The notes beneath the pieces are model-generated. The model saw nothing but the letters and a program-made list of their open reading frames with translations. It ran no database searches and was not told the DNA's origin. From the NCBI RefSeq assembly GCF_001885075.1, contig NZ_MODU01000004.1, positions 2,232,001 to 2,296,000 on the forward strand: a stretch of 64,000 nt of DNA, in the 5' to 3' direction. Numbering within the stretch: the stretch's first letter is position 1; every line of letters starts with the position of its first letter. The position numbers and the translations under genes were made by a program. Source of the stretch: Alteromonas sp. V450. GTDB taxonomy: Bacteria > Pseudomonadota > Gammaproteobacteria > Enterobacterales > Alteromonadaceae. Shown here one piece after another: positions 21,680 to 29,546 of this stretch.

Positions 21680-23241
21680 TTGCTGTACTCCTGTTGCAGT
21701 CGCGCCACAACTGCACGTTCGTTATAGTTAGTCTTTTTGTCACCGATAATTTGGTAATCTTCATGGCCTTTTCCGGCCACAATGATGATGTCGCTTTCAT
21801 GCGCATGCTCAAGGCAATGACGAATAGCTTGCTCGCGATCAGGTATAGACACTGCCAGCTCACGGTTCTTCAAACCCGCAATGATGTCCTTGGCAATAGA
21901 CTCAGGGCTTTCGCTTCTGCTGTTGTCGGTAGTGATCACAATAGCGTCAGCGCCTGACTCAGCAGCTTGGCCCATTAGCGGTCGCTTACCTTTGTCTCTG
22001 TCCCCGCCACAGCCAAACACACACCACACTTTGCCCGTTGTATGGAATTTGGCGCTTAACAGCACTTTCTCCAGCGCGTCTGGCGTATGCGCGTAGTCCA
22101 CCACTAAGTTAGCCGCCCCCGTTACCGGGAAGACCTCCATTCGCCCGGGTACAGGCGTGATTGCATTTACCGCGTTAACCACGTCATCAAAACGCTCACC
22201 TTCAGCGAGTAATGTACCTATAGCGCTAAGTACATTGCTGATATTGAATTTTCCGAATAGTGGCAGCGAAATAGCAGCGTTTCCCCACGAACTCACCAGT
22301 TCAAAGCTACATCCACCTGCATGATAAGAAGCATTTGTGGCGAAACAATGGCTACTTTGAGGATTGTTATGCGCTCGTAAGTACTCACTTTCACCGCTTC
22401 CATCCAGACCAGTTTCGTCTATACCTGTCCAGACGCGTGTAATCGACTTATCTGCTGCGTCATCCCACTTCTTACTTTCATCATCATTAGCGTTTAATAC
22501 CACAGCCTTTAAACCTGGCTGCTGAAGCAGCAAGCGCTTGGCTTTGCCGTACTCTTCCATGGTGCCGTGATAATCGAGATGATCTCGAGTAAGGTTGGTG
22601 AAAACAGCGATATCGGTTTTTACTGTACCAAGCCGCCCTTGAACCAATGCGTGCGAGCTTGCTTCAAAAGCCGTATGGCGCACTTCGCTTTGCACAAAGT
22701 CTGCCAACAAATATTGCATACGTATGGCATCCGGCGTAGTGTTTGCTGCCGGCGTGTTCGACCATTGGGTTTCATCGCCTTCAAACACGCTGCTACCTAA
22801 AGTTCCGATACTTGCGCTACGCGTACCTAGTGCGTCCTTGAGCTGGGTAAGCAGTTGAACTGTAGAGGTTTTTCCGTTTGTCCCTGTTACTGCTACTGTC
22901 GTCATTTTCTGAGCAGGGTAGTCGTAAAATGCAGCAGCTAATGCAGAGAGCATTTGTGGCAATTCATACAAGGAGATAATGACGCTGTGGTCACGCATTT
23001 CCATCTGACCATGGGCACTACTGTCTTCAGTTTGCGCCAGAATTACACGGGCCCCTAAACTTATTGCCTGGGGTATAAAATCTCGACCATCGCGTTCGTG
23101 ACCCTTAATCGCCAAAAAAGCCAAGCGTGTATTCACTTCTCGGCTGTCTAGCGTTAAACCTTCAATACGGATATCTGGGGCGTCTACACCAAATTTCTCC
23201 AACAAGGCTTTGATACTTTGAATAAAGGCACTAACTACCAC
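21676..23241 (-). CDS. murE: UDP-MurNAc-L-Ala-D-Glu--diaminopimelate ligase
   Basis: A 521-residue Mur ligase that adds meso-diaminopimelate. The ATP motif T-G-T-N-G-K-T-S-T is at 119-127 and the C-terminal F-G-C-G-G-D-R-D-K-G-K-R-P motif is present. The amino-acid-selecting motif reads D-N-S-R at 439-442, where most DAP-adding enzymes have D-N-P-R; the Arg is kept, so DAP is still the likely substrate. It starts at GTG, overlapping ftsI by 11 bp, with AAGGAGGT only 4-5 bp upstream, the strongest ribosome-binding site in the cluster. Confidence 0.95.
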   Translation of the reverse strand: MVVSAFIQSIKALLEKFGVDAPDIRIEGLTLDSREVNTRLAFLAIKGHERDGRDFIPQAISLGARVILAQTEDSSAHGQMEMRDHSVIISLYELPQMLSALAAAFYDYPAQKMTTVAVTGTNGKTSTVQLLTQLKDALGTRSASIGTLGSSVFEGDETQWSNTPAANTTPDAIRMQYLLADFVQSEVRHTAFEASSHALVQGRLGTVKTDIAVFTNLTRDHLDYHGTMEEYGKAKRLLLQQPGLKAVVLNANDDESKKWDDAADKSITRVWTGIDETGLDGSGESEYLRAHNNPQSSHCFATNASYHAGGCSFELVSSWGNAAISLPLFGKFNISNVLSAIGTLLAEGERFDDVVNAVNAITPVPGRMEVFPVTGAANLVVDYAHTPDALEKVLLSAKFHTTGKVWCVFGCGGDRDKGKRPLMGQAAESGADAIVITTDNSRSESPESIAKDIIAGLKNRELAVSIPDREQAIRHCLEHAHESDIIIVAGKGHEDYQIIGDKKTNYNERAVVARLQQEYSK

Positions 23242-25027
23242 TTTGACCTCCTTTCAATAAGCGGCTAGATGTAACCTGCTTGTCATCGGGCGTAACGTTT
23301 AGCATGTGCAGCGCGCCACCCATAATTGATGAAAAGACAGGTGCAGCGGTATCACCCGCGTGATACAAATCACCGCCAGGTTCGTTGATCAACACAATGG
23401 TTACTAGCCTTGGGTCAGACACAGGTGCTATACCGGCAAAAATATTGACATACTCTTCACCGTAGCCGCCGGCTACTGCTTTTCGGCTGGTTCCTGTTTT
23501 CCCAGCGACTCGATAGCCCGGAATGGCCGCTTTGGTTGCCGTGCCGCCCCGCTGGGTTACGCTTTCCATCATTTGAACAATCGCTCTTGCGTTTTCTTCG
23601 CTGATCACCCGTTCTGATTGAGCTTGCCACGATGGTTGTTCCGGTGACTTGATGATATTAAGTGGTGTTTTTATACCGCCGTTTGCCAACGTTGCGTAGA
23701 GACGCCCTAGCTGTGCAGTAGTTACAGAGATGCCGTACCCAAACGACAGCGTAGCTAGCTCAAATTCAGACCAACGACTGCGCTCGTGGAAAATACCGCT
23801 ACTTTCACCTGCCATATTAAGCCCAGTATCGCTCATTAAGCCCATGTTGTAGTAGGTATCAAGCAGGAACTGTTTAGGCACTGACAGCGCAAGTTTAGAG
23901 GTGCCCATGTTCGAGGAATGCTGAATAATTTCTTCTAGCGTTAACTCGCCATAGTTGCGTGAGTCTTTTACTAGACTGCCACCCAAACGCATCCAACCAG
24001 GATAGGTATCGACCGAGTCATCTGGACCTACCTCACCAAATTCAAGCGCAGTAAGTACTGCAAGTGGTTTTAATGAAGAGCCGGGTTCAAACGCATCAGT
24101 AATTACGCGATTACGCATTCTATGCGGAGATATATTGCTTCTATCATTTGGGTTAAATGATGGTGCGTTCACCATGGCCAAAACATCGCCGCTTTTCACG
24201 TCTATAACAATGGCGGAAGCCGAACTTGATTGATAGTAAATCATGGCTTCTTTGATTTCTTTGTAAGCAAGTGCCTGAATGCGCTGATCAATAGTTAGCT
24301 GCAGGTCGCCGGCTTTTTCACCAGATTTTGTTTCTAATATTTCAACCTGGCGCCCTTTCGCATCGCGGCGTATTTTACGAGAGCCTGGTGTGCCCGTTAG
24401 CCACTCGTTATACATGCGTTCTAAGCCTTCAACGCCCGTATCATCAACATCGGTAACGCCAATTAACTGTGCTGATACCTCGCCCGTAGGGTAGTAACGA
24501 CGGCTTTCACGACGAAGGTAAATACCTGGAATGTCCAGCTTGTCTACGTACTCAGCCATTGCAGGCGACACCTGACGCTGCAAGTACACAAAACGACGTT
24601 TTGGGTTAGCCACTTTCTCTTTTAGCTCTTTAACATCTTGGCGCAATACATCTGCAAGCGCTTCCCAACGGCGTTCTTCTTCAAAACCATTGTTTTCATG
24701 AATGATTTTCGGGTCGGCATAGATGGCGCGGACAGGAACACTTACTGCCAGTTCTACACCATTTCTGTCGGTAATAAGCCCACGATAGGTTGGCATATCT
24801 CGGGTTCTAAGTGTGCGGTTGTCCCCCTGCTGAATAAGTTCATCTGGCTCGATTACCTGAATATAGGCGGCGCGCGCCGCGAGTACCCCAAACACAGCCA
24901 TAATGACAACTAAAACAACGATAAATCGCCAATGAACCAGACTTGGCGTGACATTCTGTTTTGCCCCAAGACTTTTGCGTGTGCGCGTGGTTTTAGATGA
25001 AGCGCGATGTAATGAAGTCCCGTTCAT
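23231..25027 (-). CDS. ftsI: Septal peptidoglycan transpeptidase FtsI (PBP3)
   Basis: A 598-residue class B penicillin-binding protein with a cytoplasmic tail, one membrane helix (about 33-53), a dimerisation domain and a transpeptidase domain. The active serine is S317 in P-G-S-S-L-K. The second motif is S-S-N in Q-H-S-S-N-M-G, and the third is K-T-G in A-G-K-T-G-T-S. It crosslinks septal wall together with FtsW. It overlaps ftsL by 4 bp. Length and motifs are normal. Confidence 0.97.
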   Translation of the reverse strand: MNGTSLHRASSKTTRTRKSLGAKQNVTPSLVHWRFIVVLVVIMAVFGVLAARAAYIQVIEPDELIQQGDNRTLRTRDMPTYRGLITDRNGVELAVSVPVRAIYADPKIIHENNGFEEERRWEALADVLRQDVKELKEKVANPKRRFVYLQRQVSPAMAEYVDKLDIPGIYLRRESRRYYPTGEVSAQLIGVTDVDDTGVEGLERMYNEWLTGTPGSRKIRRDAKGRQVEILETKSGEKAGDLQLTIDQRIQALAYKEIKEAMIYYQSSSASAIVIDVKSGDVLAMVNAPSFNPNDRSNISPHRMRNRVITDAFEPGSSLKPLAVLTALEFGEVGPDDSVDTYPGWMRLGGSLVKDSRNYGELTLEEIIQHSSNMGTSKLALSVPKQFLLDTYYNMGLMSDTGLNMAGESSGIFHERSRWSEFELATLSFGYGISVTTAQLGRLYATLANGGIKTPLNIIKSPEQPSWQAQSERVISEENARAIVQMMESVTQRGGTATKAAIPGYRVAGKTGTSRKAVAGGYGEEYVNIFAGIAPVSDPRLVTIVLINEPGGDLYHAGDTAAPVFSSIMGGALHMLNVTPDDKQVTSSRLLKGGQSGS

Positions 25028-25359
25028 TTCAGCCTCACTACTACTTCGTCATCGGCGGTTGGGCGGTACATATCAAGCTGTTTCTCAACCAAGGTTTCAA
25101 TGCGATTGTGTTCCGTTAGCGCCCGCTGCTCTAGCACTAAATTGCGCCACTCTACATCAAGCTCATCTTTCTCTTGCATAAGGTCTTCAAGGGCAATGAC
25201 CTGCTGTCTATTGTGATGACTGCTAAGGGTTACCGCCATGGCACTTGTGATAACCATTAAATACAACAAAACCCGCAACTTGTTGCGGGTCAAATCAGAT
25301 ACAATGATTAGCAGTAATTTAAAATTAGTGCTGGCCTTGTCTGGCGCGGCTTTGGTCAT
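25024..25359 (-). CDS. ftsL: Cell division protein FtsL
   Basis: A 111-residue bitopic divisome protein with a basic cytoplasmic start, a membrane helix at about 28-46 and a periplasmic leucine-zipper-like coil at about 52-95. It forms a complex with FtsB and FtsQ and activates FtsI/FtsW. FtsL proteins diverge strongly, so the assignment rests on topology and on its place between rsmH and ftsI, with 4-bp overlaps at both ends. The codons for the region around D-L-T-R-N-K-L-R contain a strong hairpin (see 25262-25290). Confidence 0.93.
   Translation of the reverse strand: MTKAAPDKASTNFKLLLIIVSDLTRNKLRVLLYLMVITSAMAVTLSSHHNRQQVIALEDLMQEKDELDVEWRNLVLEQRALTEHNRIETLVEKQLDMYRPTADDEVVVRLK
25262..25290 (-). 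terminator. Terminator-like hairpin inside ftsL
   Basis: ACCCGCAAC (25271-25279) and GTTGCGGGT (25282-25290) form a perfect 9-bp inverted repeat with a 2-nt centre. In the direction of transcription it is followed by TTTTGTTGTATTT. It therefore looks like an intrinsic terminator or attenuator in the second gene junction of the dcw operon. Ribosomes translating ftsL would normally prevent folding, so any effect may depend on translation. Confidence 0.4.
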
Positions 25360-26297
25360 AACTTTTCAGCCACCCGTAATACCGAACTGCGAGAGCGAAC
25401 GTTGTTCGCAATCTCCTGTTCTGAAGGTTTTATCGCTTTACCCAAGGCTTTGAGCACTTTATCTGCATCTATTTCAGCCTGAGTAATCGGCAAGTTGTGC
25501 GGTACTGATTTCCCTTTACTTTGATCCTTAATGAAGCGCTTTACCAAGCGGTCTTCTAACGAGTGAAATGATATAACGGCCAGGCGCCCTTCTTTCGCTA
25601 ATACCTGTGTGGCCGCTTTAAGTCCCACGCGAAGTTGCTCAAGTTCCGCATTGATATAAATGCGAATTCCTTGGAATGCGCGAGTTGCAGGATGCTTAAA
25701 TTTGTCTTTTACAGGTACGGCTTCGTCGATAATTTTGGCAAGCTGAGCGGTGCGCGTAATAGGCGTTTCTTTGCGTGTGTTTACAATGGCGTGAGCAATG
25801 CGCTTGCCGAACTTTTCTTCGCCAAACTCTTTAATAACCTGCGTAATGTCTTGTTCTTCTGCGTTGGCCAGCCAGTCGGCTGCACTTTGTCCACGTGAGG
25901 TGTCCATGCGCATATCAAGGGGGCCGTCACGCAGAAAGCTAAAGCCACGCTCGGCATCGTCTAGCTGGGGAGAAGACACACCTAAATCCATTAGCACGCC
26001 GTCAATCTTGCCGGTTAGTCCTAGCGCTTCGATTTCTTCTGCCATATCACCAAACGGTGAGTGGATAATGCTAAAGCGCTTATCTTCGGCGAAGCGTTCT
26101 GCCGCTTTGATTGCTTGCGGGTCGCGGTCAAAGGCGATAAGACGCCCGTGTTCACCCAATGCATCTAGAATACGCGCTGAGTGCCCACCGCGGCCGAAAG
26201 TGGCATCAATATAAATACCGCTTGGTTTAATCGCCAGGGCTTCAATGCATTCATCAAGCAATACTGAAATATGTTTAAATTCGCTAGGCTGCGTCAT
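25356..26297 (-). CDS. rsmH: 16S rRNA (cytosine1402-N4)-methyltransferase RsmH
   Basis: A 313-residue SAM-dependent methyltransferase (formerly MraW) acting on C1402 of 16S rRNA near the decoding centre. The N-terminal [10 protein letters not shown], the SAM motif [10 protein letters not shown], and [10 protein letters not shown] are diagnostic. The C-terminal [10 protein letters not shown] is also typical. It overlaps mraZ and ftsL by 4 bp each. Confidence 0.97.
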   Translation of the reverse strand: MTQPSEFKHISVLLDECIEALAIKPSGIYIDATFGRGGHSARILDALGEHGRLIAFDRDPQAIKAAERFAEDKRFSIIHSPFGDMAEEIEALGLTGKIDGVLMDLGVSSPQLDDAERGFSFLRDGPLDMRMDTSRGQSAADWLANAEEQDITQVIKEFGEEKFGKRIAHAIVNTRKETPITRTAQLAKIIDEAVPVKDKFKHPATRAFQGIRIYINAELEQLRVGLKAATQVLAKEGRLAVISFHSLEDRLVKRFIKDQSKGKSVPHNLPITQAEIDADKVLKALGKAIKPSEQEIANNVRSRSSVLRVAEKL

Positions 26298-26752
26298 AGA
26301 GAAAAGTCCTGTAATCGTTCGGTAAGTTCAAATTCGCCTTTGCGTTCGGTGTCTATATCAGCTTCAACTTGTTGTGCCCAAATATCGGCATCCCAAATTT
26401 CGAATTTGTTTAACTGACCAACTAACATGACTTCTTTTGAGAGTTTTGCGAAACTTCGCAGTGGAGTAGGAACAAGAATGCGCCCGCTTTTATCCATCTC
26501 ACCTTCTGAAGCATAACCTAGTAGCAATCGCTGCAAGCGACGCTCGGCAGGGATCATGCTTGATAGTTTAGAGAGTTTAAGCTCAATCTCTTCCCATTCG
26601 GGAAGTGGGTAAAGCAGCAAACAACTTTGTTGTGTATCGACGGTGCAGACCAGTTGTCCCTGACAATCATCCAGCAGCGACTGACGATACTTCGTCGGTA
26701 TAGCCAGTCTGCCTTTTGTATCCAGATTGATTGCGTTAGCGCCGCGGAACAT
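26294..26752 (-). CDS. mraZ: Transcriptional regulator MraZ
   Basis: A 152-residue protein with two tandem AbrB-like DNA-binding half domains, beginning [11 protein letters not shown] and containing D-K-S-G-R-I-L-V-P in the second repeat. It assembles into rings and represses the dcw promoter in E. coli. First gene of the cluster, with AGGGGA before the ATG. Three matching boxes lie about 75-100 bp upstream, so autoregulation is very likely. Confidence 0.96.
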   Translation of the reverse strand: MFRGANAINLDTKGRLAIPTKYRQSLLDDCQGQLVCTVDTQQSCLLLYPLPEWEEIELKLSKLSSMIPAERRLQRLLLGYASEGEMDKSGRILVPTPLRSFAKLSKEVMLVGQLNKFEIWDADIWAQQVEADIDTERKGEFELTERLQDFSL

Positions 26753-26826
26753 TCCCCTAGCCTTTTATTATTTGCTCTTGGTTTTCTTGTTTTTTGAGTA
26801 CTAATCTGCAAAGTGATGATGATTTG

Positions 26827-26853
26827 ATCCACAATTCGCCACATTTACCCACT
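26827..26853 (-). promoter_or_regulatory. Three MraZ boxes upstream of mraZ
   Basis: On the minus strand GTGG occurs three times at exact 10-bp spacing (26852-26849, 26842-26839, 26832-26829), reading TGGGT-N5-TGGCG-N5-TGGAT. This matches the described MraZ operator of TGGGN-like repeats with 5-nt spacers. The boxes lie just after the predicted -10 element, a repressing position. Confidence 0.8.
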
Positions 26854-26860
26854 GAGATAC

Positions 26861-26890
26861 AGTTTAGGTATCAATGATCCCCACTGTCAA
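26861..26890 (-). promoter_or_regulatory. Predicted dcw cluster promoter (Pmra)
   Basis: On the minus strand TTGACA (26890-26885) is followed after 18 bp by TAAACT (26866-26861, four of six consensus bases). Transcription would start near 26854, immediately before the three MraZ boxes, giving a leader of about 100 nt before mraZ. Confidence 0.65.
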
Positions 26891-27121
26891 GTAGAAAAAA
26901 GGCGTGAAAGCCGCGTATTCATTGGCTTTAAACTGTCTATATATACAGCAAAATGAGGAAGTGTATGATTAGGCGTATAAAAAAGTGCAAAAAATAAACG
27001 GAATAATATTGGTAGTGCGGGAAATATTCGACGAATAGCTGAAAAAGGGCCTCATAAAGACAATCAAAAGGCGCAATTAGCAAGCACATTGCTGTTGCGC
27101 CCTATTTAAACAACGGTTTTG
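26891..27121. other. AT-rich spacer between the dcw promoter and the porin-like gene
   Basis: No credible gene is seen here. Apart from the hairpin at 27070-27101, nothing recognisable was found. Confidence 0.5.
27070..27101 (-). terminator. Probable terminator after the porin-like gene
   Basis: GGCGCAA (27070-27076) pairs with TTGCGCC (27095-27101), with a second inner stem AGCAA/TTGCT. On the minus strand it is followed by TTTTGATTGT. It lies about 20 bp after the stop codon of the porin-like gene. Confidence 0.65.
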
Positions 27122-27940
27122 TTAGAATCGATATGAAGCGCGCAGCATAGTTACGTCTGAATCTATATCGCTATCAACGTCAAATTCATGAGCAAGCTTT
27201 AATGCAAACTTATCACTCATCCAATAATCGACCTCAACGCCAACGACTTTCTCATCATCAACGCCATCTGGCGCGTTAACATAACTATAGGTGCCAGCAA
27301 CGCTGAGACCAGGAGAGAAAAAGTAGCGAGCTGAAATGTCAAGGTTATCCACATCATCAGCTATGTACTGAGCCATCAAATCCCACCCCGTTCCATATTT
27401 GCTTAGCAAGGTATAACGGGTGAATGCTATTGGAGATGTGTCACTTTCGCTATCGCTGATTGCAACGTCATTGCCAATTGAGTCATAACTTGCACGTTGA
27501 TAAACCAAACCTGCGCCAATTTGCCACTGCCTTGATAAGTTAAACCCGCCCCTAACATCAACAACCGTCAAATCAGAATTGTCAAAGTTATCGTTAAATT
27601 CCGCATGGCTTCCCTCAACTGACAGCATCCACTTTTCGTCAAGATAAAACGTGCCTCCCAGGTTATAAATGTCGCTATTGTCGATGTTATAGTACCCGCC
27701 TGTAACACTAGACACGCGTTGCAAATACGGGTTGATGAGGTATGCGCCCTCTTTGTTATTTATTGATTCAAAGTAGCGAATGTAATTCGCGCCAAATAAA
27801 GCGTCATCAACATCTTCAATATCCACGGCAACAGCTTGAACCTCATTTTGTGTATCAGCTTGAGCCGCATGCACAGTTAAAAGCGCACCACAGGCCATAA
27901 AGACAAGAGAAGATGTAAGAGCATTTGTTTTGAAACCCAT
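27122..27940 (-). CDS. Putative outer-membrane beta-barrel (porin-like) protein
   Basis: A 272-residue secreted protein. Residues 1-28 form a signal peptide ending A-A-Q-A. The rest alternates short aromatic-rich strands with acidic, Asp/Asn-rich turns and ends R-A-S-Y-R-F, the terminal Phe typical of outer-membrane barrels. It resembles uncharacterised putative porins of Alteromonadales. AAGGATAAACAA precedes the ATG, and a hairpin terminator follows. Substrate and pore size cannot be inferred. It is separated from sapC by the IS element, so it lies downstream of a terminator that is now split. Confidence 0.7.
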   Translation of the reverse strand: MGFKTNALTSSLVFMACGALLTVHAAQADTQNEVQAVAVDIEDVDDALFGANYIRYFESINNKEGAYLINPYLQRVSSVTGGYYNIDNSDIYNLGGTFYLDEKWMLSVEGSHAEFNDNFDNSDLTVVDVRGGFNLSRQWQIGAGLVYQRASYDSIGNDVAISDSESDTSPIAFTRYTLLSKYGTGWDLMAQYIADDVDNLDISARYFFSPGLSVAGTYSYVNAPDGVDDEKVVGVEVDYWMSDKFALKLAHEFDVDSDIDSDVTMLRASYRF

Positions 27941-28076
27941 TTGTTTATCCTTAAAGTAAATTGTGTTGGGAACAAAACAAAGATAAGCGCTAAAAACTTA
28001 ATGAATTATGAATCGAACTTAAACAAAAGTTTAATCTAACACCAACTCTCATGGATAATTAGGAGACAGTTTTCAT

Positions 28077-28094
28077 AAAAAAAGGCCCGCTAGT
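28077..28094. terminator. Left half of a terminator split by the IS element
   Basis: The arm AAAAGGCCCGC (28080-28090) pairs perfectly with GCGGGCCTTTT at 29520-29530. Joined without the insertion they give an 11-bp stem with loop TAGTT and a run of seven T on the minus strand. This is the original intrinsic terminator of sapC, now interrupted by 1.4 kb. Confidence 0.85.
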
Positions 28095-28118
28095 TGAAGT
28101 GACCCCCAATAGTTGGAC
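28095..28118 (+). repeat. IS left inverted repeat
   Basis: Begins TGAAGTGACCCC and ends AGTTGGAC. It matches the complement of 29492-29515 at 21 of 24 positions, the differences falling in the middle. Confidence 0.95.
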
Positions 28119-28142
28119 AATCCAATTACTGGGGGTCTTTTT
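28101..28142 (+). promoter_or_regulatory. Hairpin hiding the orfA ribosome-binding site
   Basis: GACCCCCA (28101-28108) pairs with TGGGGGTC (28130-28137), and inside it TTGGA (28113-28117) pairs with TCCAA (28121-28125). Five T residues follow, directly before the ATG. The 3' arm is the Shine-Dalgarno itself. Transcripts entering from outside would fold and be poorly translated or terminated, a known way for insertion sequences to limit transposase from read-through. Confidence 0.65.
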
Positions 28143-28643
28143 ATGTCCAAATATCACAAAGCATTTAAGTTAAAACTAGCGCGACTAGCGCAAGAAGAGA
28201 GTTCAGGGACCTTAGGCCCAAAGTTTGAAGTACGGCCTAACCTTATTCGTTATTGGTCTCAAGTTTATCGCATCAATGGCGCTGAGAGTTTTACTCACAA
28301 GCAACGTCCTTACTCTTTCGAATTTAAAATTCATGTGCTTAAAACTATGTCAGTGCATAATTGGTCTCTTACTTATACCAGTGCCTATTTCGACTTATCA
28401 TCCCCTGGTATTTTATTTCAATGGCAAAAGCTTTATGCTCACGAAGGTATAACCCGTCTAAAACCACAAAAAATAGGTAGGCCTCGCGTGATTAATCATT
28501 CTTCTACTCCTAAACCGTCATCTGAGATGACTGAAAAAGAACTCAGAGAAGAATTGGATTATCTACGTGCAGAGAACGCAGTCTTAAAAAAGTTAGAAGC
28601 CTTGGCTCAAGCCAGAAAGAAAAAAACAAAGACAAAACGATAG
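28143..28643 (+). CDS. IS3-family transposase OrfA
   Basis: A 166-residue DNA-binding subunit. Two helix-turn-helix-like segments cover about 5-50 and 55-105, then G-R-P-R-V and a leucine-zipper coil (about 135-160, E-L-R-E-E-L-D-Y-L-R-A-E). It ends in a Lys-rich stretch encoded by the frameshift region. I chose the ATG at 28143, which directly follows GGGGGTC and five T; the open frame continues a few codons upstream without a good start. It binds the ends and inhibits or helps OrfAB. Confidence 0.9.
   Translation: MSKYHKAFKLKLARLAQEESSGTLGPKFEVRPNLIRYWSQVYRINGAESFTHKQRPYSFEFKIHVLKTMSVHNWSLTYTSAYFDLSSPGILFQWQKLYAHEGITRLKPQKIGRPRVINHSSTPKPSSEMTEKELREELDYLRAENAVLKKLEALAQARKKKTKTKR
28620..28626 (+). 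other. Programmed -1 frameshift site of the IS element
   Basis: Seven A residues lie near the end of orfA. A -1 slip here moves ribosomes from the orfA frame to the frame that stays open to 29485, giving an OrfAB fusion as in other IS3 members. The exact slippery heptamer cannot be fixed by eye. Confidence 0.65.
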
Positions 28644-29485
28644 TTGTCGAAGAGCTCAAGGCAAAATACAGCTTACAACACTTATTAAAGGTCACAGGGC
28701 TTCCCAAGAGCGTTTATTACTACCATCGTAATACACTGAATCGGCCTTGTTCCAATGCTGACTTACGCGTAAAAATACGTGATATCTATCACAAGCATAA
28801 AGGGCGATACGGCTATCGTAGGATTACTTGTGCGCTAAGAGGTGCGGGCTTAGTGGTTAACCATAAGCGTGTACAGCGCTTGATGGGCGAGCTTGGTTTG
28901 AAATCAAAAGTCAGACCTAAACGCTACAAGTCTTACACAGGTGAAGTCGGTAGAATCGCTGAAAATGTTCTTCAACGTGAATTTACGGCAAAGAAGCCTA
29001 ATCAAAAATGGGTGACCGATGTCACTGAATTTAAGGTCAATGGCCAGAAGGTATATCTGTCGCCGATAATAGACCTGTTTAACCAAGAAGTGGTCAGCTA
29101 TGAGGTACGGACATCTGTAACGTTACCTTTAGTCACTGATATGCTTAAAGCCGCAACAGCAAAGCTACTGAAGCATGAGAGACCGCTCATACACTCCGAC
29201 CAAGGTTGGCAATATCAAAACAAACGATACCAACAGCATATTAAAGAACATGGACTGCTTCAGAGTATGTCCAGAAAAGGAAACTGCTTAGACAATGCCG
29301 TTGCCGAGAACTTCTTCGGCATATTAAAAACTGAGATGTATCACAATGAGACGTTCAAGGACGCAAATGAACTCATTGAAAACATCAAAGAATACATCGA
29401 CTATTACAACAATGAACGTATTAAGCTGAAACTAAAAGGCCTGAGTCCGATACAGTATCGAAATCAGGCCTTAGTTGCTGCTTAG
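28622..29485 (+). CDS. IS3-family transposase OrfB (integrase core), made by frameshift
   Basis: The -1 frame is open from the A-run to 29485. It begins K-N-K-D-K-T-I-V-V-E-E-L and has the H-K-G-R-Y-G-Y-R-R-I motif before the rve integrase core. The DDE triad is visible: Asp in W-V-T-D-V-T-E-F, Asp in I-H-S-D-Q-G-W-Q-Y, and Glu in N-A-V-A-E-N-F-F-G. The C-terminal R-I-K-L-K-L-K-G-L-S-P-I-Q-Y-R is normal. There is no good start codon near its 5' end, in line with synthesis as an OrfAB fusion. The first in-frame ATG is at 28853, which would lose the N-terminal part. Confidence 0.92.
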   Translation, partial: KNKDKTIVVEELKAKYSLQHLLKVTGLPKSVYYYHRNTLNRPCSNADLRVKIRDIYHKHKGRYGYRRITCALRGAGLVVNHKRVQRLMGELGLKSKVRPKRYKSYTGEVGRIAENVLQREFTAKKPNQKWVTDVTEFKVNGQKVYLSPIIDLFNQEVVSYEVRTSVTLPLVTDMLKAATAKLLKHERPLIHSDQGWQYQNKRYQQHIKEHGLLQSMSRKGNCLDNAVAENFFGILKTEMYHNETFKDANELIENIKEYIDYYNNERIKLKLKGLSPIQYRNQALVAA

Positions 29486-29491
29486 AAATGA

Positions 29492-29515
29492 GTCCAACTT
29501 TATGGGGTCACTTCA
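29492..29515 (-). repeat. IS right inverted repeat
   Basis: Complement of the left end: begins GTCCAACT and ends GGGGTCACTTCA. The AGT target duplication follows at once. Confidence 0.95.
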
Positions 29516-29530
29516 AGTTGCGGGCCTTTT
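29516..29530. terminator. Right half of the split sapC terminator
   Basis: AGT target duplicate, then GCGGGCCTTTT (29520-29530), the partner of 28080-28090. It starts 17 bp past the sapC stop codon on the minus strand. Alone it cannot fold as a terminator. Confidence 0.8.
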
Positions 29531-29546
29531 GGTATGAAAGAAAGCG

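Larger units (their letters stand above)
28095..29515 (+). mobile_element. IS3-family insertion sequence, IS150-like subgroup
   Basis: A complete 1421-bp element with terminal inverted repeats beginning TG and ending CA (24 bp, 21 matching), flanked by 3-bp direct repeats AGT (28092-28094 and 29516-29518). It encodes OrfA and an OrfB transposase in the -1 frame, joined across an A-run. A double helix-turn-helix OrfA with a G-R-P motif and the length fit the IS150 group. All parts look intact, so it may be active. It inserted in the loop of a terminator between sapC and the porin-like gene. Confidence 0.95.
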
